DNA from: Porphyromonadaceae bacterium FC4 | GTDB taxonomy: Bacteria > Bacteroidota > Bacteroidia > Bacteroidales > Porphyromonadaceae | DNA length: 64,000 nucleotides | Assembly (NCBI GenBank): GCA_900120395.1 | Contig: LT635553.1 | Coordinates: 726,254-790,253, forward strand | Direction: 5' to 3' | In this document: in pieces, positions 36,743-46,095 of the stretch | Position numbering within the stretch: the first letter of the stretch is position 1 | Layout of the letters: each line of letters begins with the position of its first letter | The notes under the pieces: generated by a model | Seen by the model: the letters and a program-made list of their open reading frames with translations, nothing else | What the model was told of the DNA's origin: nothing | Databases searched by the model: none | Position numbers and translations under genes: made by a program

Positions 36743-36843
36743 ATTGACGGATAGTAGCCAAAAGTTTCCTACTGGAAACAGATCTCTTCTATCCGTCAAA
36801 TCGTTTTCTTTCCTACTGGAAACTTTTCGCTACCATCCGTGAA
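36743..36843 (-). repeat. Tandem-hairpin intergenic repeat, copy 5 (reverse, hybrid)
   Basis: The two units run in the minus direction (TTTCCTACTGGAAA hairpins, ATCCGTCAAATCG centre), but the left end begins with a forward TTGACGGATAGTAGCC half-unit instead of the expected end. Between convergent ABC-F and rodA genes. Confidence 0.85.
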
Positions 36844-36906
36844 GCTCTAAGGCAACACCGGAGGAGTATGAAATCATCGCTTTATCTGTTCGGACAGCCC
36901 GGGACA

Positions 36907-38361
36907 TCAAGGGTCGATGCTCCGCGTGGCATCAAGCCGAAGGAGGATGAAGAGGAGTATCGTAAAGCTCAGTAGCGACGACCCACCATAGCTGATGTAG
37001 GGCAGTGGAATCCCGATGACCGGTACCAATCCGATGACCATCCCAATATTAATGGTTAGGTGGAAGAAAAGTATGCAGGCCACGCTGTAGCCATAGACCC
37101 GGGCAAAGCGTGAAGTCTGGCGTTCGGCAAGCCATAGTAACCGTAGTACCAGGGTGAGGTAAACCAGCAGTACTGCTGCGCTACCGATGAACCCATGCTC
37201 CTCTCCGATGGTGCAAAAGATGAAGTCTGTATCCTGCTCGGGCACGTACGACAGTTTGGTCTGGGTTCCGTTGAGGAAGCCCTTGCCGGTGAGCTCACCG
37301 GAGCCTATGGCGATAAGGCTCTGGCGGACGTTGTAGCCTGCGCCGGCAGGATCATCTTTTAGTCCGAGAGAGACCAGGATACGGTTTTGCTGGTGCGGCT
37401 GGAGGATGTTTTCGAAGAAGTACTCGACCCCCGACTGCATACCGATTGACAAGAAGCCGAATGCCACGAGTGCCCACACGTGCCGACCCCGTCTGCCAAT
37501 GGCCTGGAATAGGACAAAACCAATCATCAGCACCAGAGCAATGAGGGTAGGGTAGGCAAAGTTTATGGGGCGAAAGAAGTGCACGATCCCTCCGACAGCC
37601 AGGCAGGCAGGAGCAATGATGAGAGCCGCCGGACGCATCCACTTCACGTGGCAGTACAGCTCAGAGGCTAAGAAGATCGACAGGTAGATGAAGAGCGGTA
37701 CCACCACCCATACCGCATCGGTCATGCCCCACTTTGTGTCAGCAAAGGCGAGGGTGAGTACAAAAAGTGCAGCGAGAAAAAATCCGAACATGTGCACCGC
37801 ACCGGTGAGCCCCTCGCGATAGAGAACGAGGACAAAAACAAGGAAGACCAGTGCTGACCCGGTCTCAGACTGTAGGATGATGATGCCCATCGGCAGTAGA
37901 AAGATCAGAAAGGCAACCAGGAGATCGGAAGCCTTTTTCATGCTGAACTCAAAGCGATTGATCCACCAGGCAAGCATAAGGCTTGTGGTGACTTTTGAAA
38001 ACTCAGCAGGCTGTAGTCGTATCGTATCGGTAATGACAAGCCATGAGCGTGAGCCTTTGATATCCGGAGCCAAAAAGATGGTCGCAATCAATAGCCCGAT
38101 CATCAGGACGTATAGGTAAGGCGCAATCTTTTTGTAGAACGCAGTGTCCAGCAAAAGCGTGGCAAGAGCTGCGCCGAAGGATACCCCCATCCATACCAGT
38201 TGGCTCGTGATGCGCCCCTCCAGTGTGATCTTGCCGTCCAGCTGTATGTCGTAGCTTGCGGCGTATATGGTGAGCCAGCCGATGACGATGAGCACCAGGT
38301 AGAGTAGGACGGTGACGTAGTCCAGGTTTTTGAAGAAAACAGTACCTTTCCGTTGATTCAT
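36907..38361 (-). CDS. rodA: Rod-shape SEDS peptidoglycan glycosyltransferase RodA
   Basis: RodA polymerises peptidoglycan glycan strands for lateral wall growth, together with PBP2. About 484 residues with 10 or so membrane segments; landmarks include WLTIYAAS near the N-terminus, PDIKGSRSWL, LQPAEFSKV, the IAIGSGELTGKGFLNGTQ loop followed by SYVPEQDTDFIFCTIGEE, and GIPLPYISYGGSS near the end, all hallmarks of FtsW/RodA/SpoVE. The frame is open to 38382, overlapping PBP2 by 17 bases; the ATG at 38361 just after the PBP2 stop is an equally good start. Last gene of the shape operon. Confidence 0.93.
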   Translation of the reverse strand: MNQRKGTVFFKNLDYVTVLLYLVLIVIGWLTIYAASYDIQLDGKITLEGRITSQLVWMGVSFGAALATLLLDTAFYKKIAPYLYVLMIGLLIATIFLAPDIKGSRSWLVITDTIRLQPAEFSKVTTSLMLAWWINRFEFSMKKASDLLVAFLIFLLPMGIIILQSETGSALVFLVFVLVLYREGLTGAVHMFGFFLAALFVLTLAFADTKWGMTDAVWVVVPLFIYLSIFLASELYCHVKWMRPAALIIAPACLAVGGIVHFFRPINFAYPTLIALVLMIGFVLFQAIGRRGRHVWALVAFGFLSIGMQSGVEYFFENILQPHQQNRILVSLGLKDDPAGAGYNVRQSLIAIGSGELTGKGFLNGTQTKLSYVPEQDTDFIFCTIGEEHGFIGSAAVLLVYLTLVLRLLWLAERQTSRFARVYGYSVACILFFHLTINIGMVIGLVPVIGIPLPYISYGGSSLLSFTILLFILLRLDATRSIDP

Positions 38362-38365
38362 ACGA

Positions 38366-40210
38366 CTATGGAATGACCGCATTTAGCATGTTGGTTTCAT
38401 ACATCCGGGAGGACTCCGATAGTTCGCCGTCATGTAGGTAGTAGTCGATCATTAGTCGGGCGATGGGTAGCGCAAACGTCGCTCCAAAGCCTGCGTTTTC
38501 GACCAGTACGGCTATCGCTATCTTTGGATCCTCTTGTGGGGCATAGCCTATGAATAGGGAGTGGTCCTTGCCGTGGACGTTTTCGGTCGTTCCAGTCTTA
38601 CCGCAGACGGCTATGTCCGGAAGATTCGCCCGCCTGCAGGTACCCGAAAGGACAGCCATACGCATCCCCTGGTCTATGACATCAAAGTGCTCCGCCCTGA
38701 TATCGGTACGGTGGAGCTTCACGCCTATCGAGTCAGTGGGAAGCCCCCCGATCTCCTTGACTAAGTGAGGCGTGTAGTAATAGCCTCGGTTGGCTACGGT
38801 TGCCGCAAAGTTTGCCAGCTGCAGTGGAGTGGCTAGTATCTCCCCCTGACCGATGGATATGGAGATAATCGTGGAAGAGGTCCAGCGTCTGGCATAGATC
38901 GCATCGTAGACTTGAGCGTTGGGGATGTAGCCACGATTTTCGGATGGAAGGTCTACGCCCAGCTTGTAGCCAAACCCCATACCGACGATATGACCCTTCC
39001 AGTGTTCGAAGGCGTCTTGTACCGTCGGATAGTGGGCTCTGTTGTCCAAGAGCTCACGCAGTCCCCAGCAAAAGTAAGCATTGCAGGAGGTGGCAAGGGC
39101 GTGCCTGAGGTCGAGAGGAGAGGAGTGTCCGTGGCAAGCGGGTCGCCCGCCCAGTAAGGGGTACCCGCGGTAGCAGCTGTACATTGTCTCGGGGTGTATG
39201 GCACCCTCTTGGAGAAATGCTGCGGACTGTACGGGCTTGAAGGTGGACCCCGGAGAGTAAGTCCCCATTGTGGCTCGATTGAAGAGCGGCTTTTGGGGGT
39301 CCGCCTCGAGTGCTTGGTAGTTTTTACCTCGGTTTCGTCCTACAAGAAGCCTTGGGTCGTAGAAGGGTGCGGTGACCATGGCACGCACCTCCCCGGTCTT
39401 GGGCTCAATAGCCACGATGGCACCTCTCTTGCCCTGCATCAAGCGCTCCCCATACTCCTGCAGCAGTATGTCCAGACTGAGTGTGAGGTCGTGTCCGGAG
39501 GTGAGCTCCTGGTCTAGCTTCCCTTCGTCGTACTGTCCCTGGATGCGTCCGTGAGCGTCTCTCAGCAAGACGGAGGTCCCCTTTTGCCCTCTCAAAAAGC
39601 GCTCATAGCTCTTCTCGATGCCTGTGGTACCGGCATAGTCACTGGGTACATAGTAGGGGTCTTGGTCGATGGTCGCTTGGTTGACTTCGCCTACATTGCC
39701 TAGAATAAGTGCTCCTGAGGGGTAGTTGTAGTCTCTAGCAGTACGGTGGTTGATGTAAAAGCCGGGGTACTTGTACAGCTTTTCCTCTAGGAGGCTTGCT
39801 TCTTCCAGGGTAATCTGTGAAAAAAGCTCCTGGGGAGTGTAGGAAGAGTAGCCCCTGTTTTTCTTCAAGTCTTTGATGTCGACAAAGCGTTGCTCCAACT
39901 CCTCGCGACTGATGCCGAGTATAGTGCAGAACTCTAATGTGTCGAAGGGGGCGACCTCCCTCATGATGACCTGGATCGTAGCCGTAGGACGGTTGTATAC
40001 GACCAGCCTTCCTCTGCAGTCGTAGATGAGCCCTCGTGAGGGATAGAGCGTCTTTCGGTAGAATGCAATGTTGTCGGCGGCATACTTGTACTCGGGACTC
40101 AGTACTTGGATATAAAAGAGGCGCCCAATGTAGATGAAGACCACCAAGCACATGATGATCCCGATGATGTACTGTCGGTGTCGGTACTTATTCTTATGGA
40201 TGATCGGCAT
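38366..40210 (-). CDS. mrdA: Penicillin-binding protein 2 (MrdA), peptidoglycan transpeptidase
   Basis: Class B PBP that crosslinks the wall made by RodA. The 614-residue protein has one N-terminal membrane anchor (IIGIIMCLVVFIYIGRLFYI), the PBP dimerisation domain, and the transpeptidase with active-site STFK (in GTYSPGSTFKPV), SCN (ATSCNAYF) and KTG (CGKTGTTEN). Length is normal. mreD stops directly upstream, rodA starts directly downstream. Confidence 0.95.
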   Translation of the reverse strand: MPIIHKNKYRHRQYIIGIIMCLVVFIYIGRLFYIQVLSPEYKYAADNIAFYRKTLYPSRGLIYDCRGRLVVYNRPTATIQVIMREVAPFDTLEFCTILGISREELEQRFVDIKDLKKNRGYSSYTPQELFSQITLEEASLLEEKLYKYPGFYINHRTARDYNYPSGALILGNVGEVNQATIDQDPYYVPSDYAGTTGIEKSYERFLRGQKGTSVLLRDAHGRIQGQYDEGKLDQELTSGHDLTLSLDILLQEYGERLMQGKRGAIVAIEPKTGEVRAMVTAPFYDPRLLVGRNRGKNYQALEADPQKPLFNRATMGTYSPGSTFKPVQSAAFLQEGAIHPETMYSCYRGYPLLGGRPACHGHSSPLDLRHALATSCNAYFCWGLRELLDNRAHYPTVQDAFEHWKGHIVGMGFGYKLGVDLPSENRGYIPNAQVYDAIYARRWTSSTIISISIGQGEILATPLQLANFAATVANRGYYYTPHLVKEIGGLPTDSIGVKLHRTDIRAEHFDVIDQGMRMAVLSGTCRRANLPDIAVCGKTGTTENVHGKDHSLFIGYAPQEDPKIAIAVLVENAGFGATFALPIARLMIDYYLHDGELSESSRMYETNMLNAVIP

Positions 40211-40750
40211 CTACGAGTCTCTTTTCCAAAAGTTGAGTGCATCGAAGAGTAGATACAGTGCTGTGCTAAAAACTGTAGTGCCCAAGATATATGGGATTAC
40301 TCCGACAAAGAGCCGGACCGACAATGCTTCGAGCAGCATGATGGTCATGGCATGGATCAGCGTCAGGGTGAGAAGGTAGCCGAGGTAAGGAAAGAACTTG
40401 ATAGTCCTCGCACTTGGGGTCAGTGCTTCGTCGCTGTCCTCTATGGTCTCTACCGTGGTCATCGCCCTGAAGATAGTGGGGCGTAGGTAGATGGTCAGTG
40501 TACTAGCCGCCATATTCAGCCCCGGAGTATCCATTAGCAGATCCAGTACAAACCCTACAGCCGCAGCAGATAGGATGAGCGTACTCCGCTGAGCCTGGTA
40601 CGGCATCTTTAGGAACCCATACAAGTAAATGATGGGAAGGAAGTAGTGAAAGAGACGCAGGTGGTTGAGCAACACCGCCTGGAGAAGTATCAGCACCGTA
40701 GTGACCACAAAAAGTCTGATGTAGTGATTGAGCATCTCTTTTCGATACAA
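40211..40750 (-). CDS. mreD: Rod-shape determining protein MreD
   Basis: A 179-residue inner-membrane protein with about five to six hydrophobic helices (LFVVTTVLILLQAVLL, FLPIIYLYGFLKMP, AVGFVLDLLMDTPGLNMAAS). Sequence is weakly conserved in this family; assignment relies on size, topology, the FVLDLLMDTPG region and the position between mreC and PBP2. The stop abuts the PBP2 start without spacing. Confidence 0.88.
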   Translation of the reverse strand: MYRKEMLNHYIRLFVVTTVLILLQAVLLNHLRLFHYFLPIIYLYGFLKMPYQAQRSTLILSAAAVGFVLDLLMDTPGLNMAASTLTIYLRPTIFRAMTTVETIEDSDEALTPSARTIKFFPYLGYLLTLTLIHAMTIMLLEALSVRLFVGVIPYILGTTVFSTALYLLFDALNFWKRDS

Positions 40751-40755
40751 ATAGG

Positions 40756-41628
40756 TTAGTTCCTCCTATGAGAGTTGTCCTGAGTCGTCTGTCCTTCGAC
40801 TTTCTTTTGCTCTTGCAGCTCGTAGTTCTTCAATACGTAGACATACTTGAGGGTAGAGAAGTCTGTCGCCAGCTTCACATCGAGCGAGAAAAAGCTATCG
40901 TCCGAGGACTCCCCCCGACCGACCACAGTCCCTACGAACAGGTGCTCGGGAAAGATGGCAGAGTAAGCACTGGTAAAGACGGAGTCGCCTATCTCGTACT
41001 CTACGTGCTTGGGGAGGTTCGTCAGCTGTGTATGCTGCAGATCCTTTCCATCCCAGCGAAGCGTACCCGTGTAGTTGGTATTTGAGAGCTTGCAGGTAAG
41101 GCTGTACCGGCTGTTGACCAGTGGTAGCACCTTGGCGTACTTGCTGCCCACTGCCTCTACCACTCCTACGATACTATTGGCACCTACCACTCCCATATCG
41201 GGTTCTACTCCGGCATCTTGTCCGATATCTATGGTGAGGTAGTTCTTTTGGTTAAATAGAGTGTTGCCCACCACCTTCGCCACGACATAGTCATAGGGAA
41301 AAGTCCGCTCTAGTGAGTCTACCGTCAGTCTTTGCCACGAGAGAGAGTCCACGGTGAGACGCTCGAGTACACTTCTGAGCCGCAGTGCCTCGACCTCTAG
41401 CTCTGCATTGCGTTGCATGAGCTCGACGTTAGCCTCTTGCAGCCCCATGTAGCGATTGGCGGTATGCGACAGCTCTGTCACTTCGCCGATCACCCTGTTG
41501 GCTGAGCTCAGTACGACACTGCTCCGGTACTTGCTGCCACTAAAGAGCAAGGCCAGAGCAATGACTTCGAGGACCAAGAACAATAGGGTATGCCCATTGG
41601 CTTTGAGGAACTCTATGAGTCTGTCCAT
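40756..41628 (-). CDS. mreC: Rod-shape determining protein MreC
   Basis: A 290-residue bitopic protein that links MreB to the wall enzymes in the periplasm. N-terminal membrane segment (TLLFLVLEVIALALLF), coiled coil at residues ~55-90 (ANVELMQRNAELEVEALRLRSVLE), then the beta-barrel domain with VGNTLFNQKNYLTIDIGQDAG, GVVGANSIVGVVEAVG and FVGTVVGRGE. Normal length. Five bases before mreD. Confidence 0.93.
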   Translation of the reverse strand: MDRLIEFLKANGHTLLFLVLEVIALALLFSGSKYRSSVVLSSANRVIGEVTELSHTANRYMGLQEANVELMQRNAELEVEALRLRSVLERLTVDSLSWQRLTVDSLERTFPYDYVVAKVVGNTLFNQKNYLTIDIGQDAGVEPDMGVVGANSIVGVVEAVGSKYAKVLPLVNSRYSLTCKLSNTNYTGTLRWDGKDLQHTQLTNLPKHVEYEIGDSVFTSAYSAIFPEHLFVGTVVGRGESSDDSFFSLDVKLATDFSTLKYVYVLKNYELQEQKKVEGQTTQDNSHRRN

Positions 41629-41653
41629 GAGACGCTAGAGATCGGCAGACGCA

Positions 41654-42673
41654 CTACTTGAATAGCAGGGTATACTTGTCTGTATTGTTGAGTGCTATAT
41701 GTGTGCCCTTTGCTACTGCGTAGAGCGGGTCTTCTGCTACGATGAAGGGGATCTTAAACTTATCACTCAGCCGCTTATCCAGTCCCTTGAGGAGCGCTCC
41801 ACCGCCGGTGATGTAGACGCCGTTTTTGTAAATGTCGGCATACAGCTCGGGCGCAGTGTTGTCCAGAGCATTGCCCACCGCAGTCTCGATCTTGAGTATC
41901 GACTTGTCCAGACAGCGCGCAATCTCCTTGTAGTTGACCTGTATCGTCTTGGGGAGGATGCTCGCCAGGTCTTGCCCGATGACCTCAAAGTCCTCCGGCT
42001 CTTCTTCCAAAACCTCAAGTGCGGACCCGACATTCTTCTTGATCTCTTCGGCGGTACGCTCACCTATCCGGATGCTGTGCTCCGTCTTCATGTAGTCGAC
42101 GATGTCGTTGGTTAGTTCATCGCCTGCTACCTTGATGGACTTGTTGTTGACAATTCCTCCGAGGGATATCACTGCGATCTCAGTGGTCCCACCACCGATG
42201 TCCACGATCATGTTGCCCATAGGCTCCATGACATCCAGCCCGATGCCGATAGCTGCCGACATAGGCTCGTAGATGAGGTAGACCTCGTTAGCTCCTGCCT
42301 TCTCCGCAGCGTCGCGCACAGCACGAATCTCTACATCCGTACTTCCTGAGGGGACACAGACGACCACTTTCATCGAGGAGGGAAAGAAGTAGCGCTTGCT
42401 GTCAGCCATCTTGATCATCCCCCGGATCATGTATTCCGTTGCCACGAGATCCGCCACCACTCCGTCTCGGAGTGGGCGCACCGTCATCAGGTCGTTGTTT
42501 TCTTTTTCGAATCGCTTGTAAGCCTCTTGCCCCACCCACTCGACTTTCTCAGTCTTGCGGTTGATGGTCACGTAGCTGGGCTGGTCCACGATTATTTTGC
42601 CATCCTTGATAATGACGGTGTTGGCGGTACCAAGGTCGATGGCAAGTTTTTTGGTAAAGGAGAAAAATCCCAT
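41654..42673 (-). CDS. mreB: Actin-like cell-shape protein MreB
   Basis: Bacterial actin that organises lateral wall synthesis. The 339-residue protein shows the phosphate-binding loops LAIDLGTANTVI (residue ~10) and VDIGGGTTEIAVIS, the adenosine motif GGGALLKGLD, and the GERTAEEIKKNVG segment. Length is typical. It follows purH and leads the mreBCD-mrdA-rodA set. Confidence 0.97.
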   Translation of the reverse strand: MGFFSFTKKLAIDLGTANTVIIKDGKIIVDQPSYVTINRKTEKVEWVGQEAYKRFEKENNDLMTVRPLRDGVVADLVATEYMIRGMIKMADSKRYFFPSSMKVVVCVPSGSTDVEIRAVRDAAEKAGANEVYLIYEPMSAAIGIGLDVMEPMGNMIVDIGGGTTEIAVISLGGIVNNKSIKVAGDELTNDIVDYMKTEHSIRIGERTAEEIKKNVGSALEVLEEEPEDFEVIGQDLASILPKTIQVNYKEIARCLDKSILKIETAVGNALDNTAPELYADIYKNGVYITGGGALLKGLDKRLSDKFKIPFIVAEDPLYAVAKGTHIALNNTDKYTLLFK

Positions 42674-42722
42674 TTAGTTCTGTTTGTTGTTCTATTATGA
42701 TTCAATGGAGTCGCAGTATACC

Positions 42723-44249
42723 TCAGTGCCTAAAGTGGCGTACACCGGTCATCACCATTGCTAGTCCGTTTTCATTGCAGTAGTCGATACTGTCTTGGTC
42801 TCTGACCGACCCACCGGGTTGGATCACAGCACTGATGCCTTCTTCGTGAGCTATCTTTACACAGTCGTTGAACGGGAAAAAGGCGTCCGATGCCATCACT
42901 GCCCCTTTTAGCTCAAATCCCATATCTTTTGCTTTTTGGATCGCTTGCTTCAGGGCATCTACGCGTGAAGTCTGACCATATCCGGCTCCCAGTATTTGCT
43001 GACCTCGAGCCAGTACGATAGCATTGCTCTTGCAGTACTTCACGGCTTTCATGCCGAATAGTAGATCCTTCACCTCCATCTGGGTTGGTCGCTTATCGGT
43101 GGCGTAGGTAAAGTCCTCCTCAGTCTCGATCCTCCGGTCTCTCTCCTGCTCGAGCATGCCTCCAAGTGCGCTCCGATACGAGAGCTGCGTGGTGTCCACT
43201 CCGGTCTTGTCACGCAGGATGATCCTATTCTTTTTCTGTGTGAGGAGAGTGAGTGCCTCTCTGCTGTACCCCGGAGCTATGAGTACTTCGATGAAGAGCT
43301 TGTGCAGCTCCTCGGCAGTTGCCTCGTCGACCTCTTGGTTGAGAACCACGATACCTCCGTATGCCGATACCGGGTCACACTCCAGTGCAGCTAAGTAAGC
43401 ATCGCGGATGTTATTCCTCACGGCAAGACCGCACGGGGTGTTGTGCTTCATGATAGCCACTGCCGGACCCTCCAGCTCTTCGATCAGATGTGTAGCTGCA
43501 TCTACATCCAAAATATTGTTGTAGCTCAGCTGCTTGCCATGCAGGTACTCAAAGCGGTCTTTGAACGCTCGGCCATAGTACGTCCCTGCCTGATGTTGGT
43601 TTTCACCATACCGGAGGGGTAGGGAGGGTCCGAGCGTAATGGTCCCTTCGATCTCCTTTTCCCCCATGAAGTAGTTCATGATATGGCTGTCGTACCTAGA
43701 GGTACACCTGAAGGCTCTTTCCGCAAAGTTCCTCCGCTGCTCCAGAGTGGTACATCCTTTTTGTGCGTTGAGAAGGTCTACGATCTCGCCATAGTGATCC
43801 CTGGAGGAGATGATGGTGACATCCTTGTAGTTTTTGGCAGCGGCGCGGATGAGGGAGATGCCGCCAATGTCTATCTTCTCGATCACCTCCGCTTCGGTGC
43901 CCCCGTCCTTCACCGTTTCTTCAAACGGATAGAGGTCCACGACCACCAGGTCTATAGGGTGGATGTCGTACATCTTGCACTGTCGCTCATCCTCGTCGTT
44001 GTTGCGTCTGGCGAGGATGCCTCCAAAGATTGCAGGATGGAGTGTCTTCACCCTGCCACCCAGTATCGAGGGATAGCTGGTGAGATCCTCTACAGCTGTA
44101 CACTCGTAGCCAAGCCGGGTGATGTATTCTTGTGTGCCACCGGTGGATACGAGTTCTACATTGTGCTCCACAAGGCACTTGATGAGGTCGTCAATTCCCT
44201 CCTTGTGGTAGACCGAGATAAGTGCTTTTTTGATCCTAGCGTCGGACAT
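42723..44249 (-). CDS. purH: Bifunctional purine biosynthesis protein PurH
   Basis: Catalyses the last two steps to IMP: AICAR formyltransferase and IMP cyclohydrolase. The 508-residue protein has the N-terminal MGS-like cyclohydrolase domain (KALISVYHKEGID, STGGTQEYI, GRVKTLHPAIFGGILARR) and the C-terminal transformylase domain (LRYGENQHQAGTYYG, KQLSYNNILDVDAA, KHNTPCG, MASDAFFPFND). Normal length. Located upstream of mreB in the same direction; a -7 box TACATTTG is at 44329-44336. Confidence 0.97.
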   Translation of the reverse strand: MSDARIKKALISVYHKEGIDDLIKCLVEHNVELVSTGGTQEYITRLGYECTAVEDLTSYPSILGGRVKTLHPAIFGGILARRNNDEDERQCKMYDIHPIDLVVVDLYPFEETVKDGGTEAEVIEKIDIGGISLIRAAAKNYKDVTIISSRDHYGEIVDLLNAQKGCTTLEQRRNFAERAFRCTSRYDSHIMNYFMGEKEIEGTITLGPSLPLRYGENQHQAGTYYGRAFKDRFEYLHGKQLSYNNILDVDAATHLIEELEGPAVAIMKHNTPCGLAVRNNIRDAYLAALECDPVSAYGGIVVLNQEVDEATAEELHKLFIEVLIAPGYSREALTLLTQKKNRIILRDKTGVDTTQLSYRSALGGMLEQERDRRIETEEDFTYATDKRPTQMEVKDLLFGMKAVKYCKSNAIVLARGQQILGAGYGQTSRVDALKQAIQKAKDMGFELKGAVMASDAFFPFNDCVKIAHEEGISAVIQPGGSVRDQDSIDYCNENGLAMVMTGVRHFRH

Positions 44250-44328
44250 TGGTCTCCTTAATTTTTATCTTGTTTGTCTAAAAAGAGAGGATGTGCTAGT
44301 CATTTAGTACAACCTCTGTAGATTACTG

Positions 44329-44336
44329 CAAATGTA
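44329..44336 (-). promoter_or_regulatory. Possible -7 box of the purH-mre operon
   Basis: Minus strand TACATTTG matches TAnnTTTG about 80 bases upstream of the purH ATG; the -33 element at 19 bases is not recognisable. Confidence 0.4.
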
Positions 44337-44426
44337 CTCAAACAATTGCACTTCTACTACTTGAAGTGTCTTTAAGTTTTACCCGACGGCCAAGGTGATT
44401 TTTCGCTCAGAATGGGGGCGGAAAAG

Positions 44427-44512
44427 TTTCACGGATAGTAGCAAACTATTTCCAGTAGGAAAGCGAACGATTTGACGGATAGAAGCGAACGGTTTCCAGT
44501 AGGAAACTTTTT
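44427..44512 (+). repeat. Tandem-hairpin intergenic repeat, copy 6
   Basis: TTTCACGGATAGTAGC unit and TTTGACGGATAGAAGCGA unit, both with hairpins, followed by TTTTTGCGCTCAGGCAGCC, an extension shared with copies 4 and 7. Between divergent purH and ugd. Confidence 0.9.
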
Positions 44513-44733
44513 GCGCTCAGGCAGCCGGCTTTTGAGCCCTCTGTATATGACTGTTTGTCAGTGATATACATGGACGGTCGCTTTGGTGGTAAAATGAGAG
44601 TTCCGATCTCCTCTTTTTCTCTAGTATATGCACGGTGCGGATTTCGGAAAAGAGTGCGGTTTTTGGGAAAAGCTAAAAGAACGTTTTTCGTGTGGAGCCA
44701 CATGCGGTTGCTTTGGTAGAGGTTGACAACAGG

Positions 44734-44764
44734 TTTGAACACTGGGCTTTTTTACGTATTTTTG
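44734..44764 (+). promoter_or_regulatory. Promoter of ugd, almost touching the start codon
   Basis: TTTG at 44734-44737 and TATTTTTG at 44757-44764 with exactly 19 bases between. The ATG of ugd is at 44772, so the predicted mRNA has a leader of only a few bases. Confidence 0.7.
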
Positions 44765-44771
44765 TGATCGT

Positions 44772-46091
44772 ATGAATATAGCAATTGTAGGAACAGGATA
44801 TGTGGGACTCGTGACGGGCGCCTGCTTTGCAGAGATGGGCGCCCGGGTGCATTGCGTGGATACGGATGCCGACAAGATCGCATCCCTCCGCCGTGGAGTC
44901 GTACCCATATATGAACCGGGACTTACCGACATTGTGCTCAAAAACAGTGAGGCAGGGCGTCTCTCTTTTTGTCAGGACCTGAGCGAGTGCCTCGACGATG
45001 TGGAGATCGTCTTCATCGCGGTTGGGACTCCCGCCGGTGATGATGGCAAGGCTGACCTTGGTGCTGTCCATGCAGTAGCTGAGCGCATAGGAGAGCTGGT
45101 CACTCACTCCCTCCTGGTGGTGACCAAAAGTACGGTGCCGGTAGGGACTACGTTTCGTGTAAAGGAGGTGATCCTCCAAAAGATGAAGCAGAGGGGGGTG
45201 AGGGTATCTCTGGAGGTGGCAAATAATCCGGAGTTTTTGAAAGAAGGGGCAGCTATCAAAGACTTCATGAGTCCCGACCGAGTAGTCGTCGGTGTGGAGG
45301 GCGAAAAAGCAAAGCAGTTGATGAGTCAGCTGTATCGTCCCTTCTTGATCAACCACTTCAGAGTCCTTTTCATGGATATCCTCTCCAGTGAGTTGACCAA
45401 GTATGCCTCCAACTCCATGCTGGCTACCCGTATCAGCTTCATGAACGAGCTGGCGAACCTGGCAGAAAAGCTGGGAGCCGATGTGGAGATGGTGCGAGAG
45501 GGGATGGGCGCTGACAAGCGAATAGGTAAGGCATTTTTGTACCCCGGGTGCGGGTATGGTGGCTCTTGTTTCCCAAAAGATGTGCAGGCACTATCTCATA
45601 CCGCCAGGGAGTGTGGTATGGAGATGAGCATCATCGACCGGGTACACGCTGTGAACGAGCGACAAAAGAAGCGCCCGTTTGAGAAAATAGTCGAGCGCTT
45701 CGGAGCAGATCTCACAGGGAAGACTATTGCGGTATGGGGACTGAGCTTCAAACCGGAGACTGACGATATGAGAGATGCCCCTTCACTGGTCGTGGTCGAT
45801 CTCTTGATCCGGGCAGGGGCGAAGGTGCGAACCTTTGACCCGATTGCGATGCAAGAGGCGAAGAAAAAACTCCCTCCGGAGGTCTACTATGCCGATGATA
45901 TTTATGACGCTGTCAAGGAGGCTGACGCACTGGTGCTCCTGACCGAGTGGAAGCAGTTTAGACTGCCGGACTGGGACCGGGTGCGACGGGAGATGAGGGG
46001 AACGGCTATCGTGGATGGTCGTAATATTTATGTGCCGGAGGAGCTCAGGGCAATGGGCTTTGACTACTCCGGTATTGGACGAATACAATAG
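44772..46091 (+). CDS. ugd: UDP-glucose 6-dehydrogenase
   Basis: Oxidises UDP-glucose to UDP-glucuronate with NAD for surface polysaccharide synthesis. The 439-residue protein starts MNIAIVGTGYVGLVTGACF, the Rossmann NAD site, and has FIAVGTPAGDDGKAD, VTKSTVPVGT, NPEFLKEGAA, ELTKYASNSMLATRISF, the catalytic cysteine in GCGYGGSCFPKD, and VWGLSFKPETDDMRDAPS. Length is normal. The start is fixed by the N-terminal NAD motif, which makes the near-leaderless promoter spacing firm. Confidence 0.96.
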   Translation: MNIAIVGTGYVGLVTGACFAEMGARVHCVDTDADKIASLRRGVVPIYEPGLTDIVLKNSEAGRLSFCQDLSECLDDVEIVFIAVGTPAGDDGKADLGAVHAVAERIGELVTHSLLVVTKSTVPVGTTFRVKEVILQKMKQRGVRVSLEVANNPEFLKEGAAIKDFMSPDRVVVGVEGEKAKQLMSQLYRPFLINHFRVLFMDILSSELTKYASNSMLATRISFMNELANLAEKLGADVEMVREGMGADKRIGKAFLYPGCGYGGSCFPKDVQALSHTARECGMEMSIIDRVHAVNERQKKRPFEKIVERFGADLTGKTIAVWGLSFKPETDDMRDAPSLVVVDLLIRAGAKVRTFDPIAMQEAKKKLPPEVYYADDIYDAVKEADALVLLTEWKQFRLPDWDRVRREMRGTAIVDGRNIYVPEELRAMGFDYSGIGRIQ

Positions 46092-46095
46092 TGTA

